The notes: a model not told the origin generated them from the letters alone. A stretch of DNA of 64,000 bases from Clostridiales bacterium (GCA_019417465.1 DXVF01000003.1:118025-182024), one strand, 5' to 3'. Numbered from the stretch's first letter, positions 19,922 through 29,945 are shown. Numbers and translations are program-made.

Positions 19922-21190
19922 TTAATTCACTAATTTATTTTCTATATACAATAATCTATTATATTTTGCAACTCTATCTGTTCTAGCAGGAGCTCCTGTT
20001 TTTATTTGTCCAGCATTTGTTGCAACTGCAATATCAGCTATAGTAGTATCTTCTGTTTCCCCAGAACGATGTGATACAACTGCAGTATATCCTCTAGATT
20101 TTGCCATTTCAATTGCATCTAATGTCTCTGTTAAAGTTCCTATTTGATTTGGTTTTATTAAAATACTATTTGCAACTTTTTTATTTAATCCCTTTTGCAG
20201 CCTTTTTATATTTGTAACAAACAAATCATCCCCAACTAATTGTACTTTACCACCTAATTCTTCTGTTAGCTTCTTCCATGTTTCCCAATCTTCCTCTGCT
20301 AGCCCATCTTCTATTGATATAATTGGATATTTATTAGTTAAGTCAATTAAATACTGAACCATCTCGTCTTTTGTTTTAAAAATATCTTTTTTCCAAAAAT
20401 AATATCCATCCTTGCCAATTTTTTTGGCCTCTTCAAACATTTCAGTGCTAGCTATATCTAGGGCAATAGCCACATCTTTCTTAGGTTCATATCCACTATT
20501 TTTTATTGCTTCTAAAATAAGTTCAATAGCTTCCTCTTCACTATCTAAATTTGGCGCAAAACCTCCTTCATCACCAACAGCTGTAGAGTATCCTTTTGAT
20601 TTTAATACATTCTTTAATTCATGATATACAGTCACACCAATTTCCATACACTTTTTGAAAGATGTAGCACCAACAGGCATAATCATGAATTCCTGAACAC
20701 TAATATTATTATCTGAATGTTTTCCACCATTTAGAATATTCATCATAGGCATTGGCAATCTTTTTGAATTTACTCCTCCTATATATTTATATAATTCCAT
20801 ATTAAGAGAACAAGCTGCTGCTTTAGCCACTGCCAGAGAAACACCTAAAGTTGCATTTGCTCCAAGCATAGATTTGTTTTCTGTTGAATCTAACTCAACT
20901 AATTTTTTGTCAATTCTTGTTTGCTCATACACATTCATTCCTTCTAATTCTTTAGATATAATCTTTTCTACATTTTCTACTGCTTTTTTTACGCCTTTTC
21001 CCATTAACCTTGTTTCATCTTTATCTCTTAGTTCTACAGCTTCAAAACTTCCAGTAGACGCACCTGATGGTACTGTAGCTATTCCATTTATTCCATTTTC
21101 CAATATAACTTCTACTTGCACAGTTGGATTTCCTCTTGAATCAAAAACTTCCAATGCTTTTATATTTTTTATTAATAAACAATTTTCCAT
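19922..21190 (-). CDS. eno: Enolase
   Basis: Converts 2-phosphoglycerate to phosphoenolpyruvate. It has 422 residues, the normal bacterial length. Motifs include ALEVFDSRGNPTVQ, PSGASTG, the catalytic SIEDGLAEEDW (metal Asp) and VGDDLFVTN, and IKPNQIGTLTE and SHRSGETED. The start has GGAGGT at the right distance. It is separate from the gap-pgk-tpiA-gpmI run, with the HAD, GGGtGRT and tRNA-Gln region between. Confidence 0.97.
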   Translation of the reverse strand: MENCLLIKNIKALEVFDSRGNPTVQVEVILENGINGIATVPSGASTGSFEAVELRDKDETRLMGKGVKKAVENVEKIISKELEGMNVYEQTRIDKKLVELDSTENKSMLGANATLGVSLAVAKAAACSLNMELYKYIGGVNSKRLPMPMMNILNGGKHSDNNISVQEFMIMPVGATSFKKCMEIGVTVYHELKNVLKSKGYSTAVGDEGGFAPNLDSEEEAIELILEAIKNSGYEPKKDVAIALDIASTEMFEEAKKIGKDGYYFWKKDIFKTKDEMVQYLIDLTNKYPIISIEDGLAEEDWETWKKLTEELGGKVQLVGDDLFVTNIKRLQKGLNKKVANSILIKPNQIGTLTETLDAIEMAKSRGYTAVVSHRSGETEDTTIADIAVATNAGQIKTGAPARTDRVAKYNRLLYIENKLVN

Positions 21191-21330
21191 AAAATACCTC
21201 CATTTACATTTTTCTCTATAAATACATTATGTTCAAAATTTATCTTTATATTCTTAATTAGATTTAATTTGTTCATTTCTACTTTTTAAGTTAATCTCCC
21301 ATATTTTTTTGCAAAGGCATACTATAAAGC

Positions 21331-21567
21331 TTATAATTCACAGTTATTTAAAAGCACATAATAGCATAGCTACTTGTTTGATATATATTTTTTAAAAATC
21401 AATCGCCGATGGTACATGCTATATTACTTTTCTACCTAAACTGCGTGGTATAAAAGTAACTAACTCCTCTCGCCCGCCACGCTTCAAGATTGGTTTTTAA
21501 AAAATATATATCAAACAAGTAGCTATGCGGTAACATTATAACCTATATAAAAGACTGTGAATAGTAA
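21331..21567. repeat. Palindromic repeat element, copy B
   Basis: Left arm 21364-21404, right arm 21488-21528, 41 bases each. The arm sequence differs from copies A and D but is inversely complementary. The core has GCCGATGGTAC, CTGCGTGGTATAAA and CCACGCTTCAA, and TTACTTTTCTACC can pair with GGTATAAAAGTAA. The ends TTATAATTCACAG and CTGTGAATAGTAA form imperfect terminal inverted repeats. It lies in the eno to tRNA-Gln gap. Confidence 0.88.
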
Positions 21568-21739
21568 CCCTATATAAAAAATTATAAATTATTTTTTCTG
21601 TAAGTATAGAATTTTTTTTATAGTTGTGTTATTATATTTAAGTATTGATGTTAATTTTTTAGCATTATCTATCTATAAATTTGTTTGTGCAAAGAAAATT
21701 ATTATATCAATATATGTAATCTGTATATTATACATATAT

Positions 21740-21814
21740 TGGGGTATCGCCAAGCGGTAAGGCATCGGACTCTGACTCCGACATTCCTGTGTTCGAATCA
21801 CAGTACCCCAGCCA
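21740..21814 (+). tRNA. tRNA-Gln (anticodon CTG)
   Basis: Cloverleaf of 75 bases: acceptor TGGGGTA pairs with TACCCCA, D stem GCC/GGC, anticodon stem TCGGA/TCCGA with loop CTCTGAC (anticodon CTG), T stem CTGTG/CACAG with TTCGAAT loop. G73 and CCA are encoded. The body matches Gram-positive tRNA-Gln. Confidence 0.96.
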
Positions 21815-21821
21815 ACCTATT

Positions 21822-21863
21822 AAATGTTCTTATTCGATTTAATATCCTATAAGGACATTTTTT
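21822..21863 (+). terminator. Terminator after tRNA-Gln
   Basis: AATGTTCTTA pairs with TAAGGACATT (one G-T wobble), and the stem is followed by TTTTTT on the plus strand. Confidence 0.75.
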
Positions 21864-21872
21864 CGCTTCAAA

Positions 21873-21900
21873 AAGAGAACACCATTACTGATGTTCTCTT
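21873..21900 (-). terminator. Terminator after the 97-residue gene
   Basis: On the minus strand AAGAGAACA pairs with TGTTCTCTT, followed by TTTTG. It faces the tRNA terminator. Confidence 0.75.
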
Positions 21901-21905
21901 AACGA

Positions 21906-22199
21906 TTATTTAATTCTTCTACCTTGTAATTTAAAACTTCCCATATTAGTTTTAGCATTAATATTCAAAGTATTTCCAATTACTTCCCCCTGTATATCAT
22001 ACTTAATATTAGCAATTGACACATTAACATTTCCAGAAATAGTAAATTTATTTCCATTAACTCTTCCACCTGAAAAGTCATTTCTTTTTCCCATTGTTTC
22101 TATATATCCACTTAATTCATTTCCATTTGTAACTAATTTTACATTCCCCTTAATTTCACCCATTGGTGTTTTTATACTTATTTCATACAATCCATCCAT
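21906..22199 (-). CDS. Conserved-looking small beta-rich protein
   Basis: Not recognised by name. The 97 residues alternate short strands and glycine turns (YEISIKTPMGEIKGNV, LSGYIETMGK, FTISGNVNV, FKLQGRR) and look like a small beta-barrel or lipocalin-like domain. It has no signal peptide. The repeated hydrophobic/Gly pattern near the N- and C-terminal halves suggests an internal duplication. A good RBS (AGGAGGTATACATATG) precedes it. It is between the HAD gene and its own terminator. Confidence 0.65.
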   Translation of the reverse strand: MDGLYEISIKTPMGEIKGNVKLVTNGNELSGYIETMGKRNDFSGGRVNGNKFTISGNVNVSIANIKYDIQGEVIGNTLNINAKTNMGSFKLQGRRIK

Positions 22200-22255
22200 A
22201 TGTATACCTCCTATTTTTGATAATATGAATGAACATTAAATTTTGTTACTAAATT

Positions 22256-22900
22256 TTATAAGATTCTAATTAATTCATCTATTTTTTTTATCTCTATATA
22301 TTTTGAGTTTACCTCAATATTTTTTTTATTTAAAAATATTGCTTTTAGACCTACAGCTAAGGCTCCATCTATATCTATTTCTAAATTATCTCCAACAATT
22401 ATGCATTCATCTATACTAAAATCTCCAATTGCTGTTAAGTATGCTTCTTTATCCGGTTTCATCTTTATATCTTCCGCTCCATATACATGCTTAAAATATT
22501 TATATATTCCTGCATTCTTTAGTCTTTCTATTTGTTGATATACAAACCAATTAGTTAAGATTACTAATTCATATTTGTTTTGTAAATATTCTAAAGTATT
22601 TATAATATTATTATCAACTTTTTTTGGTACACATGTTTCAAAATATTTTAATATCATTTTTATGAAATTACTTGATAACTTCATATTTAACTTTTTATTA
22701 ATTATTTCTTGCATTCTTTCTACATTAAAATATTTCTCATTTGTTTCATACTCAGTAATTGCTTCAATAACTTTTTCTTCTAGTTTTTTATGATATTCTA
22801 AATTAAGTTTTTCACATCCATATACAATTCCTTTATGCCAATAATCATCTTTCCAATCAATTAATGTATTATCTAGATCAAATATCACTCTTTTTATCAT
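22256..22900 (-). CDS. HAD-superfamily hydrolase (YjjG-like)
   Basis: Probable small-molecule phosphatase, 214 residues. Motif I is VIFDLDNTLIDW (nucleophile Asp), motif II region LVILTNWFV, motif III KPDKEAYL and motif IV IIVGDNLEIDIDGA. It has a helical cap between about residues 20 and 90. Start MIKRVIFDLDNT is chosen over an upstream Met because GGAG lies 8 bases before it. The substrate is not known. It is near the GGGtGRT genes, but a 192-base gap separates them. Confidence 0.9.
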   Translation of the reverse strand: MIKRVIFDLDNTLIDWKDDYWHKGIVYGCEKLNLEYHKKLEEKVIEAITEYETNEKYFNVERMQEIINKKLNMKLSSNFIKMILKYFETCVPKKVDNNIINTLEYLQNKYELVILTNWFVYQQIERLKNAGIYKYFKHVYGAEDIKMKPDKEAYLTAIGDFSIDECIIVGDNLEIDIDGALAVGLKAIFLNKKNIEVNSKYIEIKKIDELIRIL

Positions 22901-23092
22901 ATTAGATTTCTCCATCACAAGTTATATATTTTTTCTAATCATATCATAGTCTTATAATCTTTACAATTATATATTTTAGTATAACTTTAATAAATCTTTT
23001 TAATAAAAATGGACAAAATCACTATATTTTAGTAATTCTGTCCACTCTCATTTATTAATTTATATTTTTTATTAAAGTTCTTGTATTCTAGA

Positions 23093-24094
23093 CTATTTCA
23101 TAGCTTCTTCGCAAGCCACAGCTACTGCAACTGTTGCACCTACCATTGGGTTGTTACCCATACCAATTAATCCCATCATTTCAACATGTGCTGGAACTGA
23201 TGATGATCCTGCAAATTGTGCATCTGAATGCATTCTTCCCATTGTATCTGTCATACCATAAGAAGCTGGCCCTGCAGCCATATTATCTGGGTGAAGTGTT
23301 CTTCCTGTTCCTCCACCAGAAGCAACTGAGAAGTATTTCTTTCCTTGTTCAATACATTCTTTTTTGTATGTACCTGCAACTGGATGTTGGAATCTTGTTG
23401 GATTTGTAGAGTTACCTGTAATAGAAACATCTACTTTTTCCATATGCATTATTGCTACACCTTCTCTAACATCATTTGCACCATAACATCTTACTTTTGA
23501 TCTTTCTCCATCAGAATAAGCAATTTCTTCTACTACATTTACTTTTCCAGTAAAGAAGTCAAAATCTGTTTTTACATATGTAAATCCATTAATTCTTGAT
23601 ATTACTTGTGCAGCATCTTTTCCTAAACCATTTAAAATAACTCTTAAAGGTTCTTTTCTTACTTTGTTTGCAGATTTTGCAATACCAATTGCTCCTTCTG
23701 CTGCTGCAAAGCTTTCATGTCCTGCTAAAAATGCAAAACATTTTGTTTCTTCTGATAATAGCATTGATGCTAGATTTCCATGTCCTAAACCAACTTTTCT
23801 ATCATCTGCAACAGAACCTGGAATACAAAATGCTTGCAATCCTTCACCTATTGCTTTTGCTGCGTCAGCTGCTTTTGTATATCCTTTTTTAATCGCAATT
23901 GCTGCACCTAAAGTATATGCCCAAGCTGCATTTTCAAAACAAATTGGTTGAACTCCTTTTACTATTTCATATGGATTAAATCCTTTTTCTGTACATATAT
24001 TTAATGCATCTTCAAAATCTTTAATTCCGTATTTTTCCATTACTGGTTTAATCTGATCTATTCTTCTTTCATAACTTTCAAATGTTACTGCCAT
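23093..24094 (-). CDS. GGGtGRT protein
   Basis: A 333-residue protein named in databases for its motif, seen here as SVASGGGTGRTLHPDN. Other parts include a Gly-rich GHGNLASMLLSEE segment and GMGNNPMVGATVAVAVACEE at the C-terminus. The biochemical role is not established. It is directly downstream of a NifU-like scaffold protein, which together with its Cys residues suggests iron-sulfur cluster or metal work (inference). RBS TAGGAGGTAA is strong. About 160 bases separate the two genes. Confidence 0.85.
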   Translation of the reverse strand: MAVTFESYERRIDQIKPVMEKYGIKDFEDALNICTEKGFNPYEIVKGVQPICFENAAWAYTLGAAIAIKKGYTKAADAAKAIGEGLQAFCIPGSVADDRKVGLGHGNLASMLLSEETKCFAFLAGHESFAAAEGAIGIAKSANKVRKEPLRVILNGLGKDAAQVISRINGFTYVKTDFDFFTGKVNVVEEIAYSDGERSKVRCYGANDVREGVAIMHMEKVDVSITGNSTNPTRFQHPVAGTYKKECIEQGKKYFSVASGGGTGRTLHPDNMAAGPASYGMTDTMGRMHSDAQFAGSSSVPAHVEMMGLIGMGNNPMVGATVAVAVACEEAMK

Positions 24095-24258
24095 TATTCT
24101 TACCTCCTATAAATATTTATTTCATAATTTCACGAATTTTACTTATCAGTTCATCTACATTTGTATATGGCACTTGAATAAAGTTCATATTTTTCCTGTT
24201 ATCATTTTTGAAATATTTTTTCTTCTCCATACATGCATATAATTTTTAGCAATTGATA

Positions 24259-24951
24259 CTATTCTTTTCTTGGATCAATCTTCTTAACAGCTTCATCAAA
24301 TCTTCCATATTTTCCAGAAGCTTTTTCAATTGCTTCCATAGGTTCGATTCCAGCTTTGATGTTATCCATCATTTTTCCTAAGTTTACATATTTGTAACCA
24401 ATTATTTGGTCATCTTTATCTAATCCTATTTCTACTATGTATCCTTCTGCAAGTTCTAGATATCTAGGACCTTTAACTTTTGTAGAATAAATTGTACCTA
24501 CTTGACTTCTATGTCCTTTTCCTAAGTCTTCTAATCCTGCTCCTACTGGAAGTCCTCCTTCTGAAAATGCTGATTGTGTTCTACCATATACTATTTGTAA
24601 GAATAATTCTCTCATAGCAGTATTTATAGCATCACATACTAAATCTGTATTTAATGCTTCTAATATTGTTTTACCTACTAAAATTTCTCCTGCCATAGCA
24701 GCTGAATGTGTCATTCCTGAACATCCTATTGTTTCTACTAAAGCTTCTTCAATAATTCCTTCTTTTACATTTAAAGTTAATTTACATGCTCCTTGCTGTG
24801 GTGCACACCATCCTATACCATGTGTTAGACCTGAAATATCTTTTATTTCTTTTGATTTTACCCATTTACCTTCCTCTGGAATTGGTGCTGGCCCATGGTC
24901 TACTCCTTTTGCTACAGGGCACATATTTTCTACTTCTTTTGAATATATCAT
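24259..24951 (-). CDS. NifU-like iron-sulfur scaffold protein (GGGtGRT partner)
   Basis: 230 residues, IscU/NifU N-terminal domain family. Cys residues that could hold a cluster are seen in GIGWCAPQQGACKLTL, ETIGCSGMTHSAAMAGE and CDAINTAMRELF. The C-terminal YKYVNLGKMMDNI and GKYGRFDEAVKKIDPRKE are unlike the standard IscU. Such proteins are found next to GGGtGRT genes in anaerobic Firmicutes. It precedes that gene by 160 bases in the same direction. Which target proteins receive the cluster is unknown. Confidence 0.85.
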   Translation of the reverse strand: MIYSKEVENMCPVAKGVDHGPAPIPEEGKWVKSKEIKDISGLTHGIGWCAPQQGACKLTLNVKEGIIEEALVETIGCSGMTHSAAMAGEILVGKTILEALNTDLVCDAINTAMRELFLQIVYGRTQSAFSEGGLPVGAGLEDLGKGHRSQVGTIYSTKVKGPRYLELAEGYIVEIGLDKDDQIIGYKYVNLGKMMDNIKAGIEPMEAIEKASGKYGRFDEAVKKIDPRKE

Positions 24952-25224
24952 ATTAATTAGCTCCTTTCTTGGTATATATCTTAATCTAGCAAGTCATTAG
25001 ATAATTTTTTATTAATAATTTTTAACATCTTTATCTTAATAAACTTATTTAACTTTTTTTATATAGAATTTACATTAGAAAATCTAAACTCATATAATTT
25101 TAAAAATGTCATCTGTTTATATAAATTGAATTTTCATCATTTAATACGAATAATACGAAACATTATATAAAACAAAAATATTATTATAATCATCTTTTAG
25201 TATACTTGCTAGTTAGAAACATTT

Positions 25225-26757
25225 TTATTTTCTTATTAATAAACTTTCTCCTGTCATTTCTTCTGGTTTTTCTAAATTCATAATATCTAGCATTGTTGGT
25301 GCTAAATCCGCAAGTTTTCCCTCTTTTAATTGTACATTTTCCATTCCCACTAAAATAAGTGGAACAGGATTTGTTGTATGTGCTGTATGAGGTTCTCCTG
25401 TTTTATAATCTATCATTTGCTCTGAATTTCCATGGTCTGCTGTAATTAATACTATACCTTCTACTTTTGATATAGCATCTAATACTCTACCCAAACATTC
25501 GTCAATAGTCTCTATTGCTTTTATTGCAGCTTCTAAGTTTCCTGTATGCCCAACCATATCTGGATTTGCATAATTTAATATTATACTATCATATTTTTTA
25601 GATTCTATTGCTTCTATTACTTTTTCTGTAACTTCCAAAGCACTCATTTCTGGTTTCAAATCATATGTTTCGACTTTTGGAGATGGTATTAAAATTCTAT
25701 CTTCTCCTTCATATTGCTTTTCTTCTCCACCATTAAAGAAAAATGTAACATGTGCATACTTTTCTGTTTCTGCAATTCTTAATTGTGTTAAATCATGTTT
25801 GCTGATATATTCACCAAATGTATTTGTTAAACTTTCCTTTTTGAATGCTACTTCTACATTTGGCATAGTCTCATCATAAGAAGTCATACATACAAAATAT
25901 AAATTTAAATCTTTTGTTTCAAACTCTTTAAAATCTTTATCTACTAATGTTCTTGTTATTTCTCTTGCTCTATCTGGTCTAAAGTTAAAGAATATAACAG
26001 AATCATTTTCTTCTATTTTTGCAACTTCAGTATCTCCATTGCAAATTACTGTTGGCTCTACAAATTCATCAAATACTTCTTTCTGATATGAACTTTCTAT
26101 TGCAGAGATTGCAGAACTTGCTTTTTCTCCAATACCTTTTACCATTGCATTATAGCTTTTTTCAATTCTTTGCCATCTTTTATCTCTATCCATACTATAA
26201 AATCTTCCAGAGATAGTAGCAATTTTTCCAATTCCTTTTTCTTTCATTTTTTCTTCTAATTGCATTATATAGCCTTCTGCCGATGCTGGAGGTGTATCTC
26301 TACCATCTAAAAAGCAATGTACATATACATCTTCGAAATCTTTTCTTTTAGCAAGTTCTAAAAGAGCAAATAAATGACGCATATGGCTATGAACTCCTCC
26401 ATCAGATAGAAGTCCCATAATATGCAATTTTGAATTATTTTTCTTGCAGTTTTCTATTGCTTTTACAAATTCTGGTACACTAAAGAAATCTCCATCTTCT
26501 ATTGATTTTGTTATTCTTGTTAATTCTTGATATACTATTCTTCCTGCTCCAATATTTGTATGACCAACTTCTGAATTTCCCATTTGTCCTTCTGGAAGAC
26601 CTACATTTAACCCACTTGTATATATATCTGTTGTAGGACATGTTTTCATTAGTTTATCTATGTTTGGAGTATTTGCAAGTTTTACTGCATTTCCTTTTTC
26701 GTTGTTATTTTCTCCAAAACCATCCAATATCATTAGCATTGTAAGTTTTTTATCCAT
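25225..26757 (-). CDS. gpmI: Phosphoglycerate mutase, 2,3-BPG-independent
   Basis: Interconverts 3- and 2-phosphoglycerate with two metal ions (Mn-dependent). It has 510 residues. The N-terminal metal site LMILDGFGENN, the catalytic-Ser region GQMGNSEVGHTNIGAG, and C-terminal ITADHGNSEQM and GEPHTAHTTNPVPLI are all present. It is the last gene of the gap-pgk-tpiA-gpmI run, 64 bases after tpiA, with a GAGGCGG ribosome site. eno is on a separate transcript further downstream. Confidence 0.97.
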   Translation of the reverse strand: MDKKLTMLMILDGFGENNNEKGNAVKLANTPNIDKLMKTCPTTDIYTSGLNVGLPEGQMGNSEVGHTNIGAGRIVYQELTRITKSIEDGDFFSVPEFVKAIENCKKNNSKLHIMGLLSDGGVHSHMRHLFALLELAKRKDFEDVYVHCFLDGRDTPPASAEGYIMQLEEKMKEKGIGKIATISGRFYSMDRDKRWQRIEKSYNAMVKGIGEKASSAISAIESSYQKEVFDEFVEPTVICNGDTEVAKIEENDSVIFFNFRPDRAREITRTLVDKDFKEFETKDLNLYFVCMTSYDETMPNVEVAFKKESLTNTFGEYISKHDLTQLRIAETEKYAHVTFFFNGGEEKQYEGEDRILIPSPKVETYDLKPEMSALEVTEKVIEAIESKKYDSIILNYANPDMVGHTGNLEAAIKAIETIDECLGRVLDAISKVEGIVLITADHGNSEQMIDYKTGEPHTAHTTNPVPLILVGMENVQLKEGKLADLAPTMLDIMNLEKPEEMTGESLLIRK

Positions 26758-26821
26758 TTTACTTTTACCGCCTCTTCTTTATTTTATAATTTATATTTGT
26801 TCTTTCTTTAGTAATTTAAAT

Positions 26822-27577
26822 TTAATTTTTATCATAATTAACTATTTTGGAAAATTCTTCTACTTTTAGGCTTGCTCCACCTACTAATCCTCCATCGATA
26901 TCTGATGAGCTAAATAACTCTTTTGCATTAGAAGATTTAACACTTCCTCCATATTGAATTATTACTTCTCCTGAAGTTTCTTTTCCATAAATATTTTCTA
27001 TTTCTTTTCTAATAGCTTTTATACTGTTATTAGCATCTTCTAAAGTTGCTGTTTTACCTGTTCCTATAGCCCATATTGGTTCATAAGCTATTATAGTATT
27101 TTTTACTTGCTCTTTTGTTAATCCTTCTAATGCTAAACGAGTTTGATTTGTAATTATTTCTTCTGTTTTTCCTTCTTCTCTTTGTGATAGAGTTTCTCCA
27201 ACACATACAATTGGTTTTAATTCATTTGCAAATGCTGCTTTTATTTTTTTATTTACAGTTTCATCTGTTTCTGCAAAATACTCTCTTCTTTCAGAGTGAC
27301 CTATAATTACATATTCTACTCCAATTACTTTAAGCATTTTTCCAGAAACTTCTCCTGTATATGCACCATTTTCTTCCCAGTGCATATTTTGTGCACCTAT
27401 TTTTATATTTGTATTTTGTGCTGTAAGTAGTGCATAAAATAAATCTGTATATGGAACACAAAGAATTACTTCATTTTTTGTATCTTTTACTAATGGTGTT
27501 ATTTCATCTATAAATTTTATTGTTTGGTCTGGAAGCATATTCATCTTCCAATTTCCTGCAATTACTTTTTTTCTCAT
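26822..27577 (-). CDS. tpiA: Triosephosphate isomerase
   Basis: Interconverts dihydroxyacetone phosphate and glyceraldehyde 3-phosphate. The 251-residue TIM barrel shows the N-terminal GNWKMN (catalytic Lys), IGHSERREYF (His), IAYEPIWAIGTGK (Glu) and loop 8 IQYGGSVKSSNAKELF plus DGGLVGGASLK. Start MRKKVIAGNWKMN has GGAGGT nine bases upstream. It sits between pgk and gpmI in the glycolysis operon, 25 bases from pgk. Confidence 0.97.
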   Translation of the reverse strand: MRKKVIAGNWKMNMLPDQTIKFIDEITPLVKDTKNEVILCVPYTDLFYALLTAQNTNIKIGAQNMHWEENGAYTGEVSGKMLKVIGVEYVIIGHSERREYFAETDETVNKKIKAAFANELKPIVCVGETLSQREEGKTEEIITNQTRLALEGLTKEQVKNTIIAYEPIWAIGTGKTATLEDANNSIKAIRKEIENIYGKETSGEVIIQYGGSVKSSNAKELFSSSDIDGGLVGGASLKVEEFSKIVNYDKN

Positions 27578-27602
27578 AATCAATTACCTCCATTAATTAT
27601 AT

Positions 27603-28790
27603 CTATTTATCCATTAAACATTCTATTCCTGGTAATTTCTTTCCTTCTAAAAACTCAAGTGATGCTCCTCCACCTGTTGATATATGAGAAAATTTGTCTG
27701 ATAATCCTACTTTTTCTACTGCTGCTGCTGAATCTCCTCCACCAATAATAGTAGTTGCGTCAGTCATTTCTGATAATGTTTTTGCAATTTCGTTTGTTCC
27801 TATTGCGAATTTATCGAATTCAAATAAGCCTACTGGTCCATTCCATATAACAGTTTTTGCATTTTTTAGTTCTTCTTTATAAGATTTTATTGTTTCATCT
27901 CCAATGTCAAAACCTTCCCAGCCATCAGGAATCTCTGTCCAAGAAACTGTTTTTGTTTCTGTGTTTGGGTCAAATTCTTTTCCTAATCTTGTATCAACTG
28001 GAAGCATTAATTTAACACCTTTTTTATTTGCTTTTTCCATTAATTCTTTTGCTAAATCTAGTTTATCTAATTCGCAAATTGAATTTCCTACATTGTATCC
28101 TTGTGCTTTAAAGAAAGTATATGCCATTGCTCCACCAATCATAAGTGTATCTACTTTTTCTAATAAACTATTAATAACTCCTATTTTATCAGAAACTTTC
28201 TTTCCACCTAGAATTGCAACAAAAGGTCTTTTAGGATTTTCTAGTGCTGTTCCTAAAAAGTTTAATTCTTTTTCAATTAAAAATCCTGATACTGCTGGCA
28301 AATAATCTGCAATTCCTGCTGTTGAACTATGTGCTCTATGAGCTGTTCCAAATGCATCATTTACAAATATTTCTGCCATAGATGCAAGTTCTTTTGAAAA
28401 TTCTGGATCATTTTTTTCTTCTCTTGAATCAAATCTAACATTTTCTAGTAATACAATATCACCATTTTGCATATTAGATGTTAATTCTTTTGCACTTTCT
28501 CCTATTATATCTTTTGCAAGTTTTACTTCTCTACCAAGTAAATTAGATAATTCCATCGCTACTGGAGCTAAAGAGAATTCTTTTTTTACTTCTCCTTTTG
28601 GTCTTCCTAAGTGAGATGCTAAAATTACTTTACAATCATTTTCTAATAAATACTTAATTGTCTCTAATGCTCCTACTATTCTTCTATTGTCTGTAATATT
28701 TCCATTCTCATCAATTGGTACATTAAAGTCACATCTTACAAATACCTTTTTTCCTTTTAAGTCTATATCTTTTATTGTTTTTTTATTCAT
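27603..28790 (-). CDS. pgk: Phosphoglycerate kinase
   Basis: Makes ATP from 1,3-bisphosphoglycerate. It has 395 residues, the usual single-domain-pair length. Motifs include RCDFNVPIDENGNITDN, SHLGRPKGE, the hinge-proximal KVSDKIGVINSL and the C-terminal TIIGGGDSAAAVEKVGLSDKFSHISTGGGASLE. The RBS AGGAGGAATC is strong. It lies between gap and tpiA with small spacers, so all four glycolytic genes share the transcript. No in-frame CGG occurs here. Confidence 0.97.
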   Translation of the reverse strand: MNKKTIKDIDLKGKKVFVRCDFNVPIDENGNITDNRRIVGALETIKYLLENDCKVILASHLGRPKGEVKKEFSLAPVAMELSNLLGREVKLAKDIIGESAKELTSNMQNGDIVLLENVRFDSREEKNDPEFSKELASMAEIFVNDAFGTAHRAHSSTAGIADYLPAVSGFLIEKELNFLGTALENPKRPFVAILGGKKVSDKIGVINSLLEKVDTLMIGGAMAYTFFKAQGYNVGNSICELDKLDLAKELMEKANKKGVKLMLPVDTRLGKEFDPNTETKTVSWTEIPDGWEGFDIGDETIKSYKEELKNAKTVIWNGPVGLFEFDKFAIGTNEIAKTLSEMTDATTIIGGGDSAAAVEKVGLSDKFSHISTGGGASLEFLEGKKLPGIECLMDK

Positions 28791-28924
28791 AACTTGATTC
28801 CTCCTATTATTAATTGATAATCATTGCTAACTCTTAAGTTTATGGGTTACCAATGGTTATCAGTTAATTTTTTTAGATACTTTAGGGCAGACTAATCTTT
28901 TTGCCTGCCCACAGAATCTATATT

Positions 28925-29945
28925 TTATTCTCCTAATTCTGCAAAGTATTTAATTGTTCTTACCATTTGGCTTGTATATGAATTTTCATTATCATACCAA
29001 GCAACTACTTGAACTTGATATAAATTATCTGATATTTTTGTTACCATTGTTTGTGTTGCGTCAAATAAAGAACCATATCTAATTCCTATTATATCTGAAG
29101 AAACTAATAATTCGTCTGTATAGCCAAAAGATTGATTAGATGCTTTTTTCATAGCTTCATTAATACTTTCTACTGTTATATCTGTTCCTTTAACTACTGC
29201 TGTTAATATTGTAGTTGAACCTGTTGGTACTGGAACTCTTTGAGCTGATCCTATTAATTTTCCATTCAATTCTGGAATAACAAGTCCGATTGCTTTTGCC
29301 GCACCTGTTGAGTTTGGTACTATATTTATTGCAGCAGCTCTAGCTCTTCTTAAATCTGCTTTTCTATGAGGACCATCTAATAACATTTGGTCTCCTGTGT
29401 ATGCATGTATTGTTGACATTATTCCTGACTCTATAGGTGCATATTTATTTAATGCATTTGCCATTGGTGCTAAACAGTTTGTTGTACATGATGCTGCTGA
29501 TATAATTTTATCTTCTTTTGTTAATATATTTTCGTTTACGCCAAAAACTACTGTTGGTAAGTCATTTCCAGCTGGTGCTGATATAACAACTTTTTTAGCA
29601 CCTGCTATAATATGCGCATTTGCTTTTTCTTTAGTTGTATAGAATCCTGTACATTCTAGAACTACATCTACTCCTATTTCTCCCCATGGTAATTCCCCGA
29701 GCATCTTTTACTGCATATATTTTAATTTCTTTTCCATCTACTGTTATAGAATCTTCTCCTGCAACTACTGTATCTGCTTTTTCATATCTTCCTTGTGCAG
29801 AATCATATTTTAATAAATGAGCTAACATTTTAGGACTTGTTAAATCGTTTATTGCAACAATTTCATACCCTTCTGCTCCAAACATTTGCCTAAAAGCTAG
29901 ACGTCCTATACGTCCAAATCCATTAATAGCTACTTTTACTGACAT
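28925..29945 (-). CDS. gap: Glyceraldehyde-3-phosphate dehydrogenase, split by one +1 shift
   Basis: Oxidises G3P to 1,3-BPG with NAD. The start MSVKVAINGFGRIGRLAFR follows GGAGGAA. The catalytic Cys is in AASCTTNCLAPMANALN, with HAYTGDQMLLDGPHRKDLRRAR-type and WYDNENSYTSQMVRTIKY motifs. An in-frame CGG at 29697-29699 breaks the frame after VKDA. Skipping its C gives VKDAGELPWGEIGVDVVLECTG and a 339-residue protein of normal length. Without it the zero-frame product lacks the catalytic Cys and is useless. The cell needs this step for the adjacent pgk, tpiA and gpmI to matter, so the shift must occur or the sequence is wrong. Confidence 0.93.
29697..29699 (-). other. In-frame CGG, +1 shift site 9 (gap)
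   Basis: Coding strand reads GAT GCT C GGG GAA TTA CCA. The +1 frame gives Ala-Gly-Glu-Leu-Pro-Trp-Gly, matching GAPDH. The zero frame ends 18 codons after the CGG. Confidence 0.9.

Noticed and set aside
28877..28912. GGGCAG/CTGCCC hairpin between pgk and gap as a terminator
   Set aside because: No T run follows on the minus strand, and it lies within a clear glycolysis operon.
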